Source: Thalassospira mesophila (GTDB lineage Bacteria; Pseudomonadota; Alphaproteobacteria; Rhodospirillales; Thalassospiraceae). From it: a stretch of DNA of 64,000 nucleotides. Shown in pieces: positions 51,994 to 61,124 of the stretch. The notes under the pieces were generated by a model. It was not told where the DNA came from, did no database searches, and was given only the letters and a program-made list of their open reading frames with translations. Every line of letters starts with the position of its first letter. The first letter of the stretch is position 1. Made by a program: the position numbers and the translations under genes. The stretch is taken from NCBI RefSeq assembly GCF_002115755.1, contig NZ_JFKA01000005.1, forward strand, positions 334,966-398,965. Direction: 5' to 3'.

Positions 51994-52753
51994 TTTCAAG
52001 TTCCTTGTCTGCGGCAATGGCCTCATCGCGGATCAGCTCCCACAATGCCGTTTCGTGCGCCACGATTAACGGATCACCTTCACGGCGCTGGTCAATCGGC
52101 ACATCGATGGTGTGAATTTCCTTAATCGTGCCGGGGCGACGGCGCAGTGCTACCACCCGGTGGGCCAGCCGCACGGCCTCGTTTAAATTATGGGTCACAT
52201 AAACTGCAGTCATGCCGGTGCGCGCGAACAGGGCCGAAAATTCATCAAGCAATAAAATACGGGTTTGGGCATCCAGGGCTGATAACGGCTCGTCCATCAA
52301 CAACACAGCCGGGCGTACCGCAAGGGCACGGGCAATGCCCACGCGCTGTTTCATCCCGCCCGATAGCTGCTTGGGAAAGGCATTGCGAAAATCGGCAAGG
52401 CCGGTTTGCTCTAGCACTTCATCAATGCGCGCGGCCCGTTCGGCCTTGCTTAATTTATGGTCTTCCAAAACCAGGCTAATATTGCCTGCCACCGTGCGCC
52501 ACGGCAACAGGGCGAAGTCCTGAAACACATAGGTTAGCGGGTTCAAACAGCCATCGGGAACCGCGCCACTGGCGCTGATTTTCCCTTCGCTGGGCTTTAA
52601 CAAGCCGCCAATGATGCTTAGCAAGGTTGATTTACCACAGCCCGACGGACCAATCAGGGCAACAATTTCACCCGGTTCAATCGTCAGGTTAATATCGCGC
52701 AAGGCTTCAACCTGATCGTAGCGATGGCATACACCGGAAATTTCCAGCCGCAT
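51983..52753 (-). CDS. ABC importer ATPase, SsuB/TauB family
   Basis: 256 aa from ATG 52753 (an in-frame upstream region to 52831 lacks ABC similarity). Walker A GPSGCGKST near residue 37, Q-loop VFQDFALLPW, signature LSGGMKQRVGIARALA near 132, Walker B VLLMDEPLSALD, and H-loop VTHNLNEA. The C-terminal tail of 60 residues is typical of SsuB. Cotranscribed with the permease. Confidence 0.92.
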   Translation of the reverse strand: MRLEISGVCHRYDQVEALRDINLTIEPGEIVALIGPSGCGKSTLLSIIGGLLKPSEGKISASGAVPDGCLNPLTYVFQDFALLPWRTVAGNISLVLEDHKLSKAERAARIDEVLEQTGLADFRNAFPKQLSGGMKQRVGIARALAVRPAVLLMDEPLSALDAQTRILLLDEFSALFARTGMTAVYVTHNLNEAVRLAHRVVALRRRPGTIKEIHTIDVPIDQRREGDPLIVAHETALWELIRDEAIAADKELENVA

Positions 52754-52796
52754 AACCGGCCCTCTTTTTATCTGATTTAAAAATGAAAAAACAAAT

Positions 52797-52823
52797 GGAC
52801 CGGCCCGTTTACCGGACCGATCC
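52797..52823 (-). terminator. Stem-loop after the SsuA-like gene
   Basis: On the minus strand GGATCGG pairs with CCGGTCC (one G-T wobble), with inner CCG/CGG pairing, followed by ATTTGTTTTTTC. It begins 21 bases after the binding-protein stop and precedes the ATPase gene. Confidence 0.7.
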
Positions 52824-52843
52824 AAAATCATGCAAAAGTCTCG

Positions 52844-53899
52844 TTATTTTGTGTCAAGCGGCGGGATGAAGCTGGTATCGATGAAATCATCGGGGTTGGC
52901 ATCTTTCGATACATAGCCCCGGTCCTGATACCATTTGACCTGCTTTTTCACATCCGCCACATCAAGTTTGGCGTCTTTGGTAATAAACATCGCGCCGTTG
53001 CGAATTTTCGGAAATGCTTTTTCTTCCGGGTCTTCGGCATAGACGTATTTGTGAACGATTTTCAAAATTTCGTCGGTGGTCTCGGACTTTACCAGTTTGC
53101 CATTGCCATCGGTCGCCAGCAGGGCGGCCCGATAATCGGCAACGCCTTTTTGGTAGGCCGCAACAAAATGCGCCACAACATCCCGGCGTTCCTCGATATT
53201 GCGGACCGATGTAAACAACCCGCCCACCTGATAAGGCACATAATCATTCACCCAGCCAATGATATGCGCGGCACCGGCATTGGCCAGCGGCTTGGCAATG
53301 TGGGGCACAATGATCATGCTGTCGACCTGCCCGGTTTTAAGGGCACCAATCATGTTTGGCACCGCCTGAAGCGGCTTTAATTGCATGCTGGCAAGGTCAA
53401 ACCCGGCTTTTTCGGCGACATTACCAATCATGTAATGGAAGCTCGACCCCACCTGACTAATGGCAAAGCTGTGCCCGGCCAGCTGTTCAACCTTGGTCAA
53501 ACCGGCATCATAGGCCTTGTTTGACACCAGAATGGCCGAACCATCATATCCCGGTTCTTCATGGAGCTGCGCGCCAATAACCTTCAGCGCACCTTTGGCG
53601 GCAAGGTTAAAAAAGCCACCGGTAAAGGCCGTAACGCCAAAATCGGCATCGCCCGAAGCAATGGCGACCGAGACCGGCTGTGCCGCGCGGAAAAATGTCA
53701 GTTCCGCATCCAGGCCTTCATCGGCGAAATAACCCTTTTCCTTGGCAATAAACAACGGCGCGCTCGACACAAAGGCCAGCGTCGCGATGTTAATTTTTTC
53801 TGCGGCATTGGCAATGCCAACAAGGGCCGTCGACAGCGTGGCAACGGTGGCAACCGCAAGGGCCCCACGGGCAGCACGCCTGATCCGGGTTGAGAACAT
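52844..53899 (-). CDS. ABC importer periplasmic binding protein, SsuA/NrtA-like
   Basis: 351 aa from ATG 53899, preceded by TGGAGGAAAA. Signal peptide: Arg-rich start, hydrophobic core ARGALAVATVATLSTALVGIA, cleavage after ANA (near 33). NMT1/SsuA-fold blocks: SSAPLFIAKEKGYFADEGLDAELTFF near 45, ASGDADFGVTAFTGGFFNLA near 78, and SQVGSSFHYMIGNVAEKAGFD near 142. Ligand could be a sulfonate, nitrate, pyrimidine or aromatic acid; nothing nearby fixes it. Confidence 0.87.
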   Translation of the reverse strand: MFSTRIRRAARGALAVATVATLSTALVGIANAAEKINIATLAFVSSAPLFIAKEKGYFADEGLDAELTFFRAAQPVSVAIASGDADFGVTAFTGGFFNLAAKGALKVIGAQLHEEPGYDGSAILVSNKAYDAGLTKVEQLAGHSFAISQVGSSFHYMIGNVAEKAGFDLASMQLKPLQAVPNMIGALKTGQVDSMIIVPHIAKPLANAGAAHIIGWVNDYVPYQVGGLFTSVRNIEERRDVVAHFVAAYQKGVADYRAALLATDGNGKLVKSETTDEILKIVHKYVYAEDPEEKAFPKIRNGAMFITKDAKLDVADVKKQVKWYQDRGYVSKDANPDDFIDTSFIPPLDTK

Positions 53900-54233
53900 T
53901 TTTTCCTCCACTTAACGTTTTTTGATTAATTGGCCGCTGGTTTCCGCCAGTCCCCGCCGGAAATAACCCGCGCCAGATAAGACACCAAACTGAATTGCCG
54001 AAATGGCACTGGAATTTTGTTATACGAATTAGCCCCGAAATGCCAATGTTTGGCGCGTTATCGCGCAAATTTAATGGTTTCCACCCACCCAAGCGCGATC
54101 AATGCCAATGAATTAACCACGTCCGGGCGATATTGGCCGGTCTGCGTGGCGTGCGATCAATTGCCAAACCGGCGCGAAACCGTCATAACCGCGCAAGATT
54201 GCACAAGGTTCCTTCATACCAAAGGCCAGTTAA
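53900..54233. other. Divergent promoter gap, nothing further recognised
   Basis: 334 bases between the SsuA-like gene (minus) and the flavoprotein gene (plus). Contains the ribosome site of the minus gene near 53903 and an AT-rich patch around 53995-54030 that could hold a promoter. I see no palindromic operator, RNA or remnant gene. Confidence 0.5.
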
Positions 54234-55448
54234 ATGCCCAATACCCCCAAAGCCGATACAAACGCCCCCCTCCCCGCCAAAACCGCCATTGTCATCGGTG
54301 CCGGTCCCGCCGGGTTGATGGCGGCCGAACGGCTGGCCGGTGCCGGGCACAATGTTACCATTTACGAAGCCATGCCCAGTGCCGGGCGCAAGTTTTTAAT
54401 GGCGGGTAAATCGGGCCTGAACATTACCCACAGCGAAGACATGGAAACGTTTTTGTCGCGCTATGGCACGTCACGCGCCCGGCTGGAACCGCATTTGCGC
54501 AAATTCGGCCCCGCCGAAATTCGGGCATGGTGCGAAGGGCTGGGCATTGAAACCTTTGTTGGCTCCAGTGGTCGGGTGTTTCCCAAGGTCATGAAAGCAA
54601 GCCCGCTTTTGCGCGCCTGGCTGCGCCGCCTGGCCGACCTTGGCTGCAATATCCATTACCGCCATAAATGGACCGGCTGGGATGCCAGCGACAATGCTGT
54701 TTTCAGCACAGCAGATGGCGATGTCACAGCAAAAGCAGATATCACCATATTGGCCCTTGGCGGCGGCAGCTGGAAAAAGCTGGGATCAAACGGTGCATGG
54801 ATGAAAATCCTGATCGATGCCGGTATTGCCTGCAACCCGTTCAAACCGGCCAATTGCGGGTTTGATGTGCGCTGGACCGATCATTTAATTGAAAAATGCG
54901 CCGGAAACCCGGTAAAGGCCGTGACACTGACCTGCGAGGATCAAACCGTACGCGGCGAATTTGTTATTTCCAAAACCGGGATCGAAGGCAGTGCGGTTTA
55001 TACGGTTTCGGCCAAATTGCACGATACCTGGCTGCAAACCGGCAGCGCCACCGTAACCCTGGACCTGACCCCGGACCGCGACCTTGCCGACGTCACCGCC
55101 CGCCTTGCCAAACCACGCGGCAAAAATTCGCTGGGCAACCATTTGCGCAAATCTCTGGGGCTGGACGCCACCAAAATCGCCCTGATTTTTGAAGTCACCC
55201 CGCGCGAAGTGCTAAACGATCCCGCAAAACTGGCAAGCGCCATAAAATCGCTTCCCATCGCCATCGCCCGCCCCCGCCCGCTCGACGAAGCCATCAGCAC
55301 CGCAGGCGGCATTGCGTGGGAAGAGCTGGACGATAATTTCCAGCTTATCAAACGCCCCGGCACCTATTGCCTTGGCGAAATGATCGATTGGGAAGCCCCG
55401 ACGGGGGGGTATTTGATAACCGGCTGTTTGGGCGTCAACATCCTGTAA
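54234..55448 (+). CDS. BaiN/RdsA (HI0933) family NAD(P)/FAD flavoprotein, TIGR03862 type
   Basis: 404 aa. N-terminal FAD-binding VIGAGPAGLMAAERLAGAGHNVTIYEA (residues 20-46), then GRKFLMAGKSGLNITHSED near 55, the family hallmark, LALGGGSWKKLGSNGAWMKIL near 175, and a C-terminal GGIAWEELDDNFQLIKRPGTYCLGEMIDWEAPTGGYLITGCLG, which closes the fold. Members are putative flavin reductases of undetermined substrate. Standalone gene convergent with phoX. Confidence 0.9.
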   Translation: MPNTPKADTNAPLPAKTAIVIGAGPAGLMAAERLAGAGHNVTIYEAMPSAGRKFLMAGKSGLNITHSEDMETFLSRYGTSRARLEPHLRKFGPAEIRAWCEGLGIETFVGSSGRVFPKVMKASPLLRAWLRRLADLGCNIHYRHKWTGWDASDNAVFSTADGDVTAKADITILALGGGSWKKLGSNGAWMKILIDAGIACNPFKPANCGFDVRWTDHLIEKCAGNPVKAVTLTCEDQTVRGEFVISKTGIEGSAVYTVSAKLHDTWLQTGSATVTLDLTPDRDLADVTARLAKPRGKNSLGNHLRKSLGLDATKIALIFEVTPREVLNDPAKLASAIKSLPIAIARPRPLDEAISTAGGIAWEELDDNFQLIKRPGTYCLGEMIDWEAPTGGYLITGCLGVNIL

Positions 55449-55574
55449 ATTTGCTGGTTACAAGCTCGAAAATAGGCCCCCAAACAAGAACGGCTGGCAA
55501 AGCCGGTTGTGCGACGAAAAACGCCCCCCAAACCAGCCTTGCCAGCCATCAAAAATCAGGTCGCAGCCTTTATC

Positions 55575-57494
55575 TTAGCTTTCGACAGGAATCCCGTGGA
55601 TATAGCCAACGCCACCGGCAAAACGGTCGCGGTAATTGGCGTCGATCAGCGGTTCAAGGTTGGCTTTAACCTTGTCATGCAGGCCTTTTTCCCAGTCACC
55701 GGGGTGCTGGAAGTTGCTGAGGATGTAGGCAAAGCCGTTCATGTCATCCACGGCGTGCAAACCGGTTGATTCCGCACCAGCCGGGCAAGACAGGATGCGG
55801 TCCAGCTTTTTGGTGTCGACATTATAGGCCCACAGGAAGTTATTAACGTGGTTGCCGCTGTCTTCACCCACAAACAGGGTGCGCATTTTTTCGGAGAACT
55901 TGATGTTGTCCGGGTTTGCAATGTGGTTGATATCGGCGGTGTTGCCGATTTCATCCGGGGTTGCAAGGTCCTGGCCTACTAGTTCCGGCACCGCTGCCAT
56001 GTGAACCGGGACCCAGTCACTGTCAATCGCATTGCCTTCGGTATCGGTCTGGCCACCGGTCATCGGCCATGCGTAAACAGCACCGGCTTTGATCTGGTCA
56101 ACCTTGATGCCGCTTTTGCCGTCGCTCATGGATTTATAGATATAGGACATCGCGGAATAACCGATTTTGTCCCTGGCGTTAACCGTTGTGCCTTCCATTT
56201 TGGTAAAGGCAAGCGTGCCACCGGCCATCGGGGCATAACGGTGCGTTTCAAGATAAGCCGCAGCCTTTTCCATGCCCGGCTTAACGCGAACCCACTGTTG
56301 TTTGCCGCTAAACTGGATGGCGGTAAAGCTGTCGTCTTTCGGGTCTTCAAGGGCAACGTCGATGATGTCAGAAGCGGTCAGCTTGTCGGCCAGGGCCTTG
56401 ATTTCGTCGCTGGTGGCGTGGCCGAGCAATATCCATTTCAGATCAAACTTGCCGCCTTTATCAAGGTCAACACCGTCGCGCTGGTTTACCTGGGCAACGT
56501 AAAGTTTGCCAGATGACAGGTCGGTTGGCTTGTCGGCGATGAACATGAACAGGCCGCCATTGGTGGCGTCATCACCCATCAGGGTCGTGCGCTGGTCGGG
56601 CATAACCTGAACCAGTTCGTGCGAAATACGGCCAAGGCAGAAATGCTTTTTAATCTCGCCAGTACCGTCCGCATTCACCACCACTTCGGGCAGGTGCCCG
56701 TAATGATAGGGGTTGGCTTTTTTCGGGTCGCCATAAAGGCTTTTGCTATAGGTCTGGAATTCTTCCGAGGCGGCAGCCTTGGTGGCGTCCGGCTCGTATT
56801 CTTCAGACGACAAATGGGTGTTCCACGGCGACAGGCTGGCAGCACAGGTGATCCACAGGCCATGCACGCTGCTGGTATTAACCGGGTGGTACTGCACCAG
56901 GCTAAGCTCGCCGCTTTTCGGGTCCTGATCAAAGGTCAGAACGGCAATCGGCGATGGCAGTTTGCCATACATGTCGGTGCCATCAAATGCGCGCGAGGTA
57001 TATTCAAACTGAACCACGGCAAACACGGTATTGCCTTTTACACCCGCTACTTTGGCGCCATCAAGTTTGATCAGGCTATAGCCATCGGGGCAATCGGAAA
57101 AGAACTGGCGTTTGTCGGGCGCGCTTTCATCAATGATCGGTTTGTTGTTGATGTCGCGATAGCCACCGGCAACAATTTTGCCACCCTTGCCGTCCGAAAC
57201 TTCATCGCCAGTAATGAAAAGCGGCTTGTAACCCAGTTTAAAGTTCTGGGTAGCGCCATTTTCATAGGTGGCAATCAGGCCGGAATTAACAGTGGTGGTG
57301 GCACGTTCGGCATCGCTCATCGGTGCGGTCATGCCAACAAATTCAATCGATTTAACCCGGTTTTTGCTGGTGGCTGCAAAAGCAGACGAGCCACCAATCA
57401 TGGTAAGTGCCGATGTTTCAAGCAATGGCAGGAACGGTGCGCCCGCGAGAATACCAAGCAACGAACGGCGGGAAATGCCGGTTGGGCTATTCAT
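55575..57494 (-). CDS. phoX: PhoX family alkaline phosphatase
   Basis: 639 aa from ATG 57494; a longer frame to 57560 places non-signal sequence before the TAT motif. N-terminal twin-arginine signal SRRSLLGILAGAPFLPLL (residues 8-25). PhoX is a monomeric periplasmic phosphatase with iron and calcium cofactors; visible blocks include GLWITCAASLSPWNTHLSSEEYEPD near 240 and FVGEDSGNHVNNFLWAYN near 575. Hydrolyses phosphomonoesters, normally when phosphate is scarce. A candidate Pho box lies at 57606-57634. Confidence 0.92.
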   Translation of the reverse strand: MNSPTGISRRSLLGILAGAPFLPLLETSALTMIGGSSAFAATSKNRVKSIEFVGMTAPMSDAERATTTVNSGLIATYENGATQNFKLGYKPLFITGDEVSDGKGGKIVAGGYRDINNKPIIDESAPDKRQFFSDCPDGYSLIKLDGAKVAGVKGNTVFAVVQFEYTSRAFDGTDMYGKLPSPIAVLTFDQDPKSGELSLVQYHPVNTSSVHGLWITCAASLSPWNTHLSSEEYEPDATKAAASEEFQTYSKSLYGDPKKANPYHYGHLPEVVVNADGTGEIKKHFCLGRISHELVQVMPDQRTTLMGDDATNGGLFMFIADKPTDLSSGKLYVAQVNQRDGVDLDKGGKFDLKWILLGHATSDEIKALADKLTASDIIDVALEDPKDDSFTAIQFSGKQQWVRVKPGMEKAAAYLETHRYAPMAGGTLAFTKMEGTTVNARDKIGYSAMSYIYKSMSDGKSGIKVDQIKAGAVYAWPMTGGQTDTEGNAIDSDWVPVHMAAVPELVGQDLATPDEIGNTADINHIANPDNIKFSEKMRTLFVGEDSGNHVNNFLWAYNVDTKKLDRILSCPAGAESTGLHAVDDMNGFAYILSNFQHPGDWEKGLHDKVKANLEPLIDANYRDRFAGGVGYIHGIPVES

Positions 57495-57605
57495 GTCTAT
57501 GATCCTTGAATAACAAACTGAAGACGGGAAAAAGGCCGATATGGAAAGATGCGCCCGCAAGCCCCTGATCAGGAACAGGCAGTGCGGGGACTTTAGCGCT
57601 GGCCT

Positions 57606-57634
57606 GTGACAGTTTGATAAAACTTTGATGGCAT
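57606..57634 (-). promoter_or_regulatory. Candidate Pho box upstream of phoX
   Basis: On the minus strand three 7-mers at an 11-base period, ATGCCAT, GTTTTAT and CTGTCAC, are each separated by CAAA. The PhoB consensus repeat is CTGTCAT-N4-CTGTCAT; two units fit fairly well and one poorly. Located 112-140 bases upstream of the phoX start. Confidence 0.5.
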
Positions 57635-57761
57635 TCTAAATAACAATGTGGCGGATGGCGGCGAAGACCCGGTTTTGCGGCCAACTTGCTATTCCGGCGT
57701 GGCTGTGCGTTACTGAACCCCTCAAAAATAACAATCCGCAATCAAATCAGTGAGGTGAAAA

Positions 57762-58433
57762 ATGGTCGATGCCAGCGATGGCAACACCAGCCATAATTCT
57801 GTTTCCAATACCGCTTCCGATCTGGTCAATATGACCCATGCCAGCCCCGAGGCCCTTGCCGCCTATTACGACAAATGGGCAACATCCTATGAAAAGGATT
57901 TGCTGGCGATGGGCTATCAGGCCCCGGCCCGGGCGGCCCAAATAATGACAACACAAGGCCTGCACGCCAAAAGCCCGATCCTCGATGCCGGATGCGGCAC
58001 CGGCCTGACCGGGCTGGAATTATCGAACCAGGGATTTTCGCACATAACCGGCATTGATATTTCGCCGGAATCGCTAAAACAGGCCAAAACCAAGGCCTGT
58101 TACCAGACCCTGAAAATTCAGAACATGAACCGGCAACTCGATTTTGCCGCCAACAGTTTTGCCGCCGCCCAATGTATTGGCGCGCTGACCTATGTTGATA
58201 ATGTTGAAGGATTAATGCGCGAATTTTCGCGGCTTGTGATCACCGATGGCATCATTGTTTTCAGCCATCGTGTCGACCTGTATGACGGCGACTTTTCTGC
58301 AACATTGCAAGCATTGAGCGATGACGGCACATGGTCGCTGGTCGATCATTCATCGCCCCAGCCCTATATCCCCGACCATGCCGATTTCGGCGATGAAAAA
58401 ACCATCCATTACGATATTTACCGGGTGCATTAG
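57762..58433 (+). CDS. Class I SAM-dependent methyltransferase
   Basis: 223 aa; GAGGTG ribosome site upstream of ATG 57762. SAM-binding motif I LDAGCGTGLTGLELSNQG near residue 73, and motif II/III region ITGIDISPESLKQAK and GALTYVD. Early YYDKWATSYEKD is typical of WBSCR27/METTL27-like methyltransferases. Substrate unknown; no neighbouring pathway. Confidence 0.82.
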   Translation: MVDASDGNTSHNSVSNTASDLVNMTHASPEALAAYYDKWATSYEKDLLAMGYQAPARAAQIMTTQGLHAKSPILDAGCGTGLTGLELSNQGFSHITGIDISPESLKQAKTKACYQTLKIQNMNRQLDFAANSFAAAQCIGALTYVDNVEGLMREFSRLVITDGIIVFSHRVDLYDGDFSATLQALSDDGTWSLVDHSSPQPYIPDHADFGDEKTIHYDIYRVH

Positions 58434-58443
58434 CCGCCAAATT

Positions 58444-58473
58444 GCGGGGCGGCCCCAAACCCGGCCGCCCCGC
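58444..58473. terminator. Stem-loop between convergent genes
   Basis: GCGGGGCGGCC (58444-58454) is fully complementary to GGCCGCCCCGC (58463-58473), loop 8 bases. It starts 10 bases after the methyltransferase stop. No T-run follows, so efficiency is uncertain. Confidence 0.6.
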
Positions 58474-58481
58474 AGGCTTGC

Positions 58482-58832
58482 TCAAAAGCAGGTTGTGGTA
58501 AAATACGGCGACGTATTGGTCGATGATTTTTTAAATACGTGGCACGCAACACCCCCGCTTTTCGCGGTTACGGTAACATGGGTGTTATCAGGCGCACCGG
58601 ACGGGGTTGTGCCCCCGGAATGCTGCCCTTTAAGCCACAGGCAGGTGCCGTTGGCATAGCCATCGCGCAGCGTTTTGTTGGCCGAGCTTTTAACCCGCTT
58701 GGGCCAGCCCGAAAGCCCGCCTTCCTCCTGATAATTTGATGCCTTGGTGCAACCTTCAGCCGCCTGGCTGCTTGCTGGCAGCATCAGTGCGCAGAACAAT
58801 CCAACACCCATCAATATCGATATATTTTTCAT
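58482..58832 (-). CDS. Small secreted protein of unknown function
   Basis: 116 aa. Clear signal peptide (MKNISILMGVGLFCALMLP, cleavage after SSQAA), leaving about 92 residues with four cysteines, the C-terminal one in TTTCF. Mature sequence is Gly/Ser/Thr/Lys-rich with a C-L-W-L-K-G segment; likely a small disulfide-bonded periplasmic or secreted protein. No family recognised. GAGGTG-like ribosome site upstream. Isolated between a methyltransferase and adenine deaminase. Confidence 0.7.
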   Translation of the reverse strand: MKNISILMGVGLFCALMLPASSQAAEGCTKASNYQEEGGLSGWPKRVKSSANKTLRDGYANGTCLWLKGQHSGGTTPSGAPDNTHVTVTAKSGGVACHVFKKSSTNTSPYFTTTCF

Positions 58833-59066
58833 TTTACACCTCGTAAAAATGCCGCTTCACCAACGAGCCATTCATTGGCCCGTTGATAAAAAAGCATTCC
58901 GCAAGGCCGCAAAACGCGCCCCATACCCGTGCCTGTTCAAACAAAAACACATAAAATATTCGCCCCCTTGCGACGGATCGTCTAATGCTGTCCCATATAA
59001 GACAGAACCATTTCTGGCGGCATGCCGCAGGGCACTTGCACGCCACAAAGATAAAAGGACAGCGCG

Positions 59067-60773
59067 ATGGATCATTCCCGGCTTTCAAAATGTATTCTTG
59101 CCGGTCAGGGCAAGGTTCCGGCTGATATTGTCATTCGCAATGTTGGCTTGCTCGATGTCATGACCGGGGCGGTAACCGTTACCGATATCGCCCTTGTCGG
59201 CGACCGCATTGTCGGCACCCACGCATCGTACCGCGGTGATGTCGAAATTGATGGCACCGGGCGTTTCGCCGTTCCCGGCTTTATCGACACGCATTTGCAT
59301 ATCGAAAGCTCGCTCGTCACCCCGCTGGAATTTGACCGTTGCGTGTTGCCCCACGGTGTCACCACGGTTTTGTGCGACCCGCACGAAATTGCCAATGTGC
59401 TGGGCGCACCCGGCATTAAATATTTTCTGGATAGTGCCGAACGCGCGATTATGGATATCCGCGTTAATCTGTCGTCCTGCGTGCCAGCCACATCGTTTGA
59501 GACATCAGGCGCGCAGCTTGAAATTGACGACTTGTTGCCATTTCGCAGCCACCCCAAAGTGGTCGGTTTGGCCGAGGTTATGAACTATCCCGGCGTGCTT
59601 AACCTTGACCCCGGCATCATGGCAAAGCTTTTAGCCTTTCAGGACGGGCATATGGATGGCCACGCGCCGCTGGTGCGCGGCACGGCCCTTAACGGTTACA
59701 TGGCGGCCGGAATTCGCACCGATCACGAAGCCACCACGGCCGATGAAGCACGCGAAAAACTGGCAAAAGGCATGGCGATCCTGATCCGCGAGGGATCTGT
59801 CTCGAAGGATCTCGAAGCCTTGGCTGAAATTCTGGATGAAAACACATCCAGCTTCGTCGCCCTGTGTACCGATGACCGCAACCCGCTTGATATCGCCGAG
59901 GAAGGCCACCTTGATGCATTAATCCGCCGCCTGATCGCCAAGGGACGGCCATTGCACCATGTCTATCGCGCCGCATCGCATTCGGCGGCACGTATTTTCG
60001 GCCTCAAGGATCGCGGTTTGATCGGCCCGGGCTGGCGGGCAGATATTGTCTTGCTCGATAGTCTGGAAGATTGCTCCGTTAGCGACGTTTTCGCGGGTGG
60101 CAAACGGGTCACACCCGACTTGTTCGCCGCGCGTGAACTGGTGCCTGCCGTCGGGCTGTCATCGATGAAGGCAAAGCCGGTAACGGGTGATGCCTTCATC
60201 TGTGCGCCCAAACCGGGCCAGAACCAGACACCGGTGATTGGCGTTAAACCCGGCCTGATCCTGACCTTTCGTGAAGAAGCAACCTTGGAAGTCACCCCAA
60301 ACGGCCTGATGCCGGATCTTGAGCGCGATGTCATTAAAGTTGCCGTGATTGAACGCCACGGCAAAAACGGCAATATCGGCCGCAGTTTTGTTACCGGTTT
60401 TGGCCTTAAAAAAGGCGCTATCGCCTCGTCCGTCGGCCATGACAGCCACAATATTACTGTGGTGGGTGCCAATGATGCCGACATGGCCCTGGCCGTAAAC
60501 CGCCTGATCGAAATGGGTGGCGGATTTGCCGTGGCCGAGGATGGCAAAATCACTGCCGACCTGGCCCTGCCCGTGGCCGGATTAATGAGCGAGGAACCCT
60601 TCGAGACCATCGCAACCAATCTGGAACATTTGCGCAAAGCCGCCAAATCGCTTGATTGTGTGTTGCCTGAACCGTTCCTTCAGGTCGCGTTTTTGGCCCT
60701 GCCCGTGATCCCGCATTTAAAAATGACGGATCGCGGCCTGTTCGATGTCGATAAATTCGATTTCGTCAATTAA
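59067..60773 (+). CDS. ade: Adenine deaminase
   Basis: 568 aa. Amidohydrolase metal motif [13 protein letters not shown] near residue 71, then [17 protein letters not shown] near 92, [11 protein letters not shown] near 215, and [10 protein letters not shown] near 270 with the metal Asp. This is the pattern of the two-domain bacterial adenine deaminase, which converts adenine to hypoxanthine and ammonia. AAGGA ribosome site before ATG 59067. Ends with a terminator at 60813-60840. A perfect 12-base palindrome (59017-59028) lies in its leader; no purine riboswitch is recognisable. Confidence 0.92.
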   Translation: MDHSRLSKCILAGQGKVPADIVIRNVGLLDVMTGAVTVTDIALVGDRIVGTHASYRGDVEIDGTGRFAVPGFIDTHLHIESSLVTPLEFDRCVLPHGVTTVLCDPHEIANVLGAPGIKYFLDSAERAIMDIRVNLSSCVPATSFETSGAQLEIDDLLPFRSHPKVVGLAEVMNYPGVLNLDPGIMAKLLAFQDGHMDGHAPLVRGTALNGYMAAGIRTDHEATTADEAREKLAKGMAILIREGSVSKDLEALAEILDENTSSFVALCTDDRNPLDIAEEGHLDALIRRLIAKGRPLHHVYRAASHSAARIFGLKDRGLIGPGWRADIVLLDSLEDCSVSDVFAGGKRVTPDLFAARELVPAVGLSSMKAKPVTGDAFICAPKPGQNQTPVIGVKPGLILTFREEATLEVTPNGLMPDLERDVIKVAVIERHGKNGNIGRSFVTGFGLKKGAIASSVGHDSHNITVVGANDADMALAVNRLIEMGGGFAVAEDGKITADLALPVAGLMSEEPFETIATNLEHLRKAAKSLDCVLPEPFLQVAFLALPVIPHLKMTDRGLFDVDKFDFVN

Positions 60774-60812
60774 CCCGGCCAAAATTTCGCCCAAACGTAC
60801 AATTTACTAACA

Positions 60813-60840
60813 CCACCCCGGCAATACACTGTCGGGGTGG
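60813..60840 (+). terminator. Terminator after adenine deaminase
   Basis: CCACCCCG (60813-60820) is fully complementary to CGGGGTGG (60833-60840), loop 12 bases, followed by TTGTGGTTTT. It lies 40 bases after the ade stop and rules out a start for the MFS gene at 60837. Confidence 0.75.
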
Positions 60841-60933
60841 TTGTGGTTTTGCGCGGGTTCACCGCAAAGCCATATGCCAACCAGTTGGCAATACTGCAGA
60901 TTCATGAAAACGCACAGTTAAGAATTATTATCA
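60841..60933. other. Leader between terminator and MFS promoter
   Basis: No recognisable gene. The stretch 60921-60933 contains a short AT-rich element resembling half of a Fur/iron box, too weak to call. Confidence 0.4.
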
Positions 60934-60975
60934 TTGACTTTATCAACCATCTTTCTTATTGGTTGACTATATCAA
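60934..60975. promoter_or_regulatory. Twin TTGACTWTATCAA palindromes upstream of MFS-MarR-SIP operon
   Basis: TTGACTTTATCAA (60934-60946) and TTGACTATATCAA (60963-60975) are two copies of a TTGA-N5-TCAA inverted repeat, starting 29 bases apart. The MFS start codon is at 61125. The MarR regulator encoded third-last in this window (62584-63009) is the obvious candidate to bind them; the second copy reads GTTGA-N5-TCAAC when extended. Confidence 0.6.
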
Positions 60976-61124
60976 CAACACGCCAACCTCAAACCCCGGC
61001 ATTTCGCCCCTTCCGACATGTTCATCAGGTTTTCACACCTGAAACAGTCCCCGATACGACAATGCGTCACCCCGAAAACATAACAGGCAGCACAGCATAT
61101 GTGCGCCGTTTCAGGAATTTCTGC

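Noticed and set aside
56619..57509. 296-aa plus-strand frame opposite phoX
   Set aside because: Antisense shadow of the conserved PhoX coding sequence.
58981..59066. Possible purine riboswitch before adenine deaminase
   Set aside because: Only a 12-base palindrome (59017-59028) is present; the conserved three-way-junction pattern of purine riboswitches is not visible.
58834..59088. 84-aa minus-strand frame in the ade leader
   Set aside because: No ribosome site, signal or homology, and it overlaps the ade start.
60918..60940. Fur or iron-responsive box ahead of the MFS operon
   Set aside because: Only a partial resemblance to one half of a Fur box; it overlaps the clearer TTGA-N5-TCAA element.
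60837..61124. N-terminal extension of the MFS gene
   Set aside because: The first codon lies in the terminator of ade and the stretch covers the twin operators; residues before 61125 are not MFS-like.
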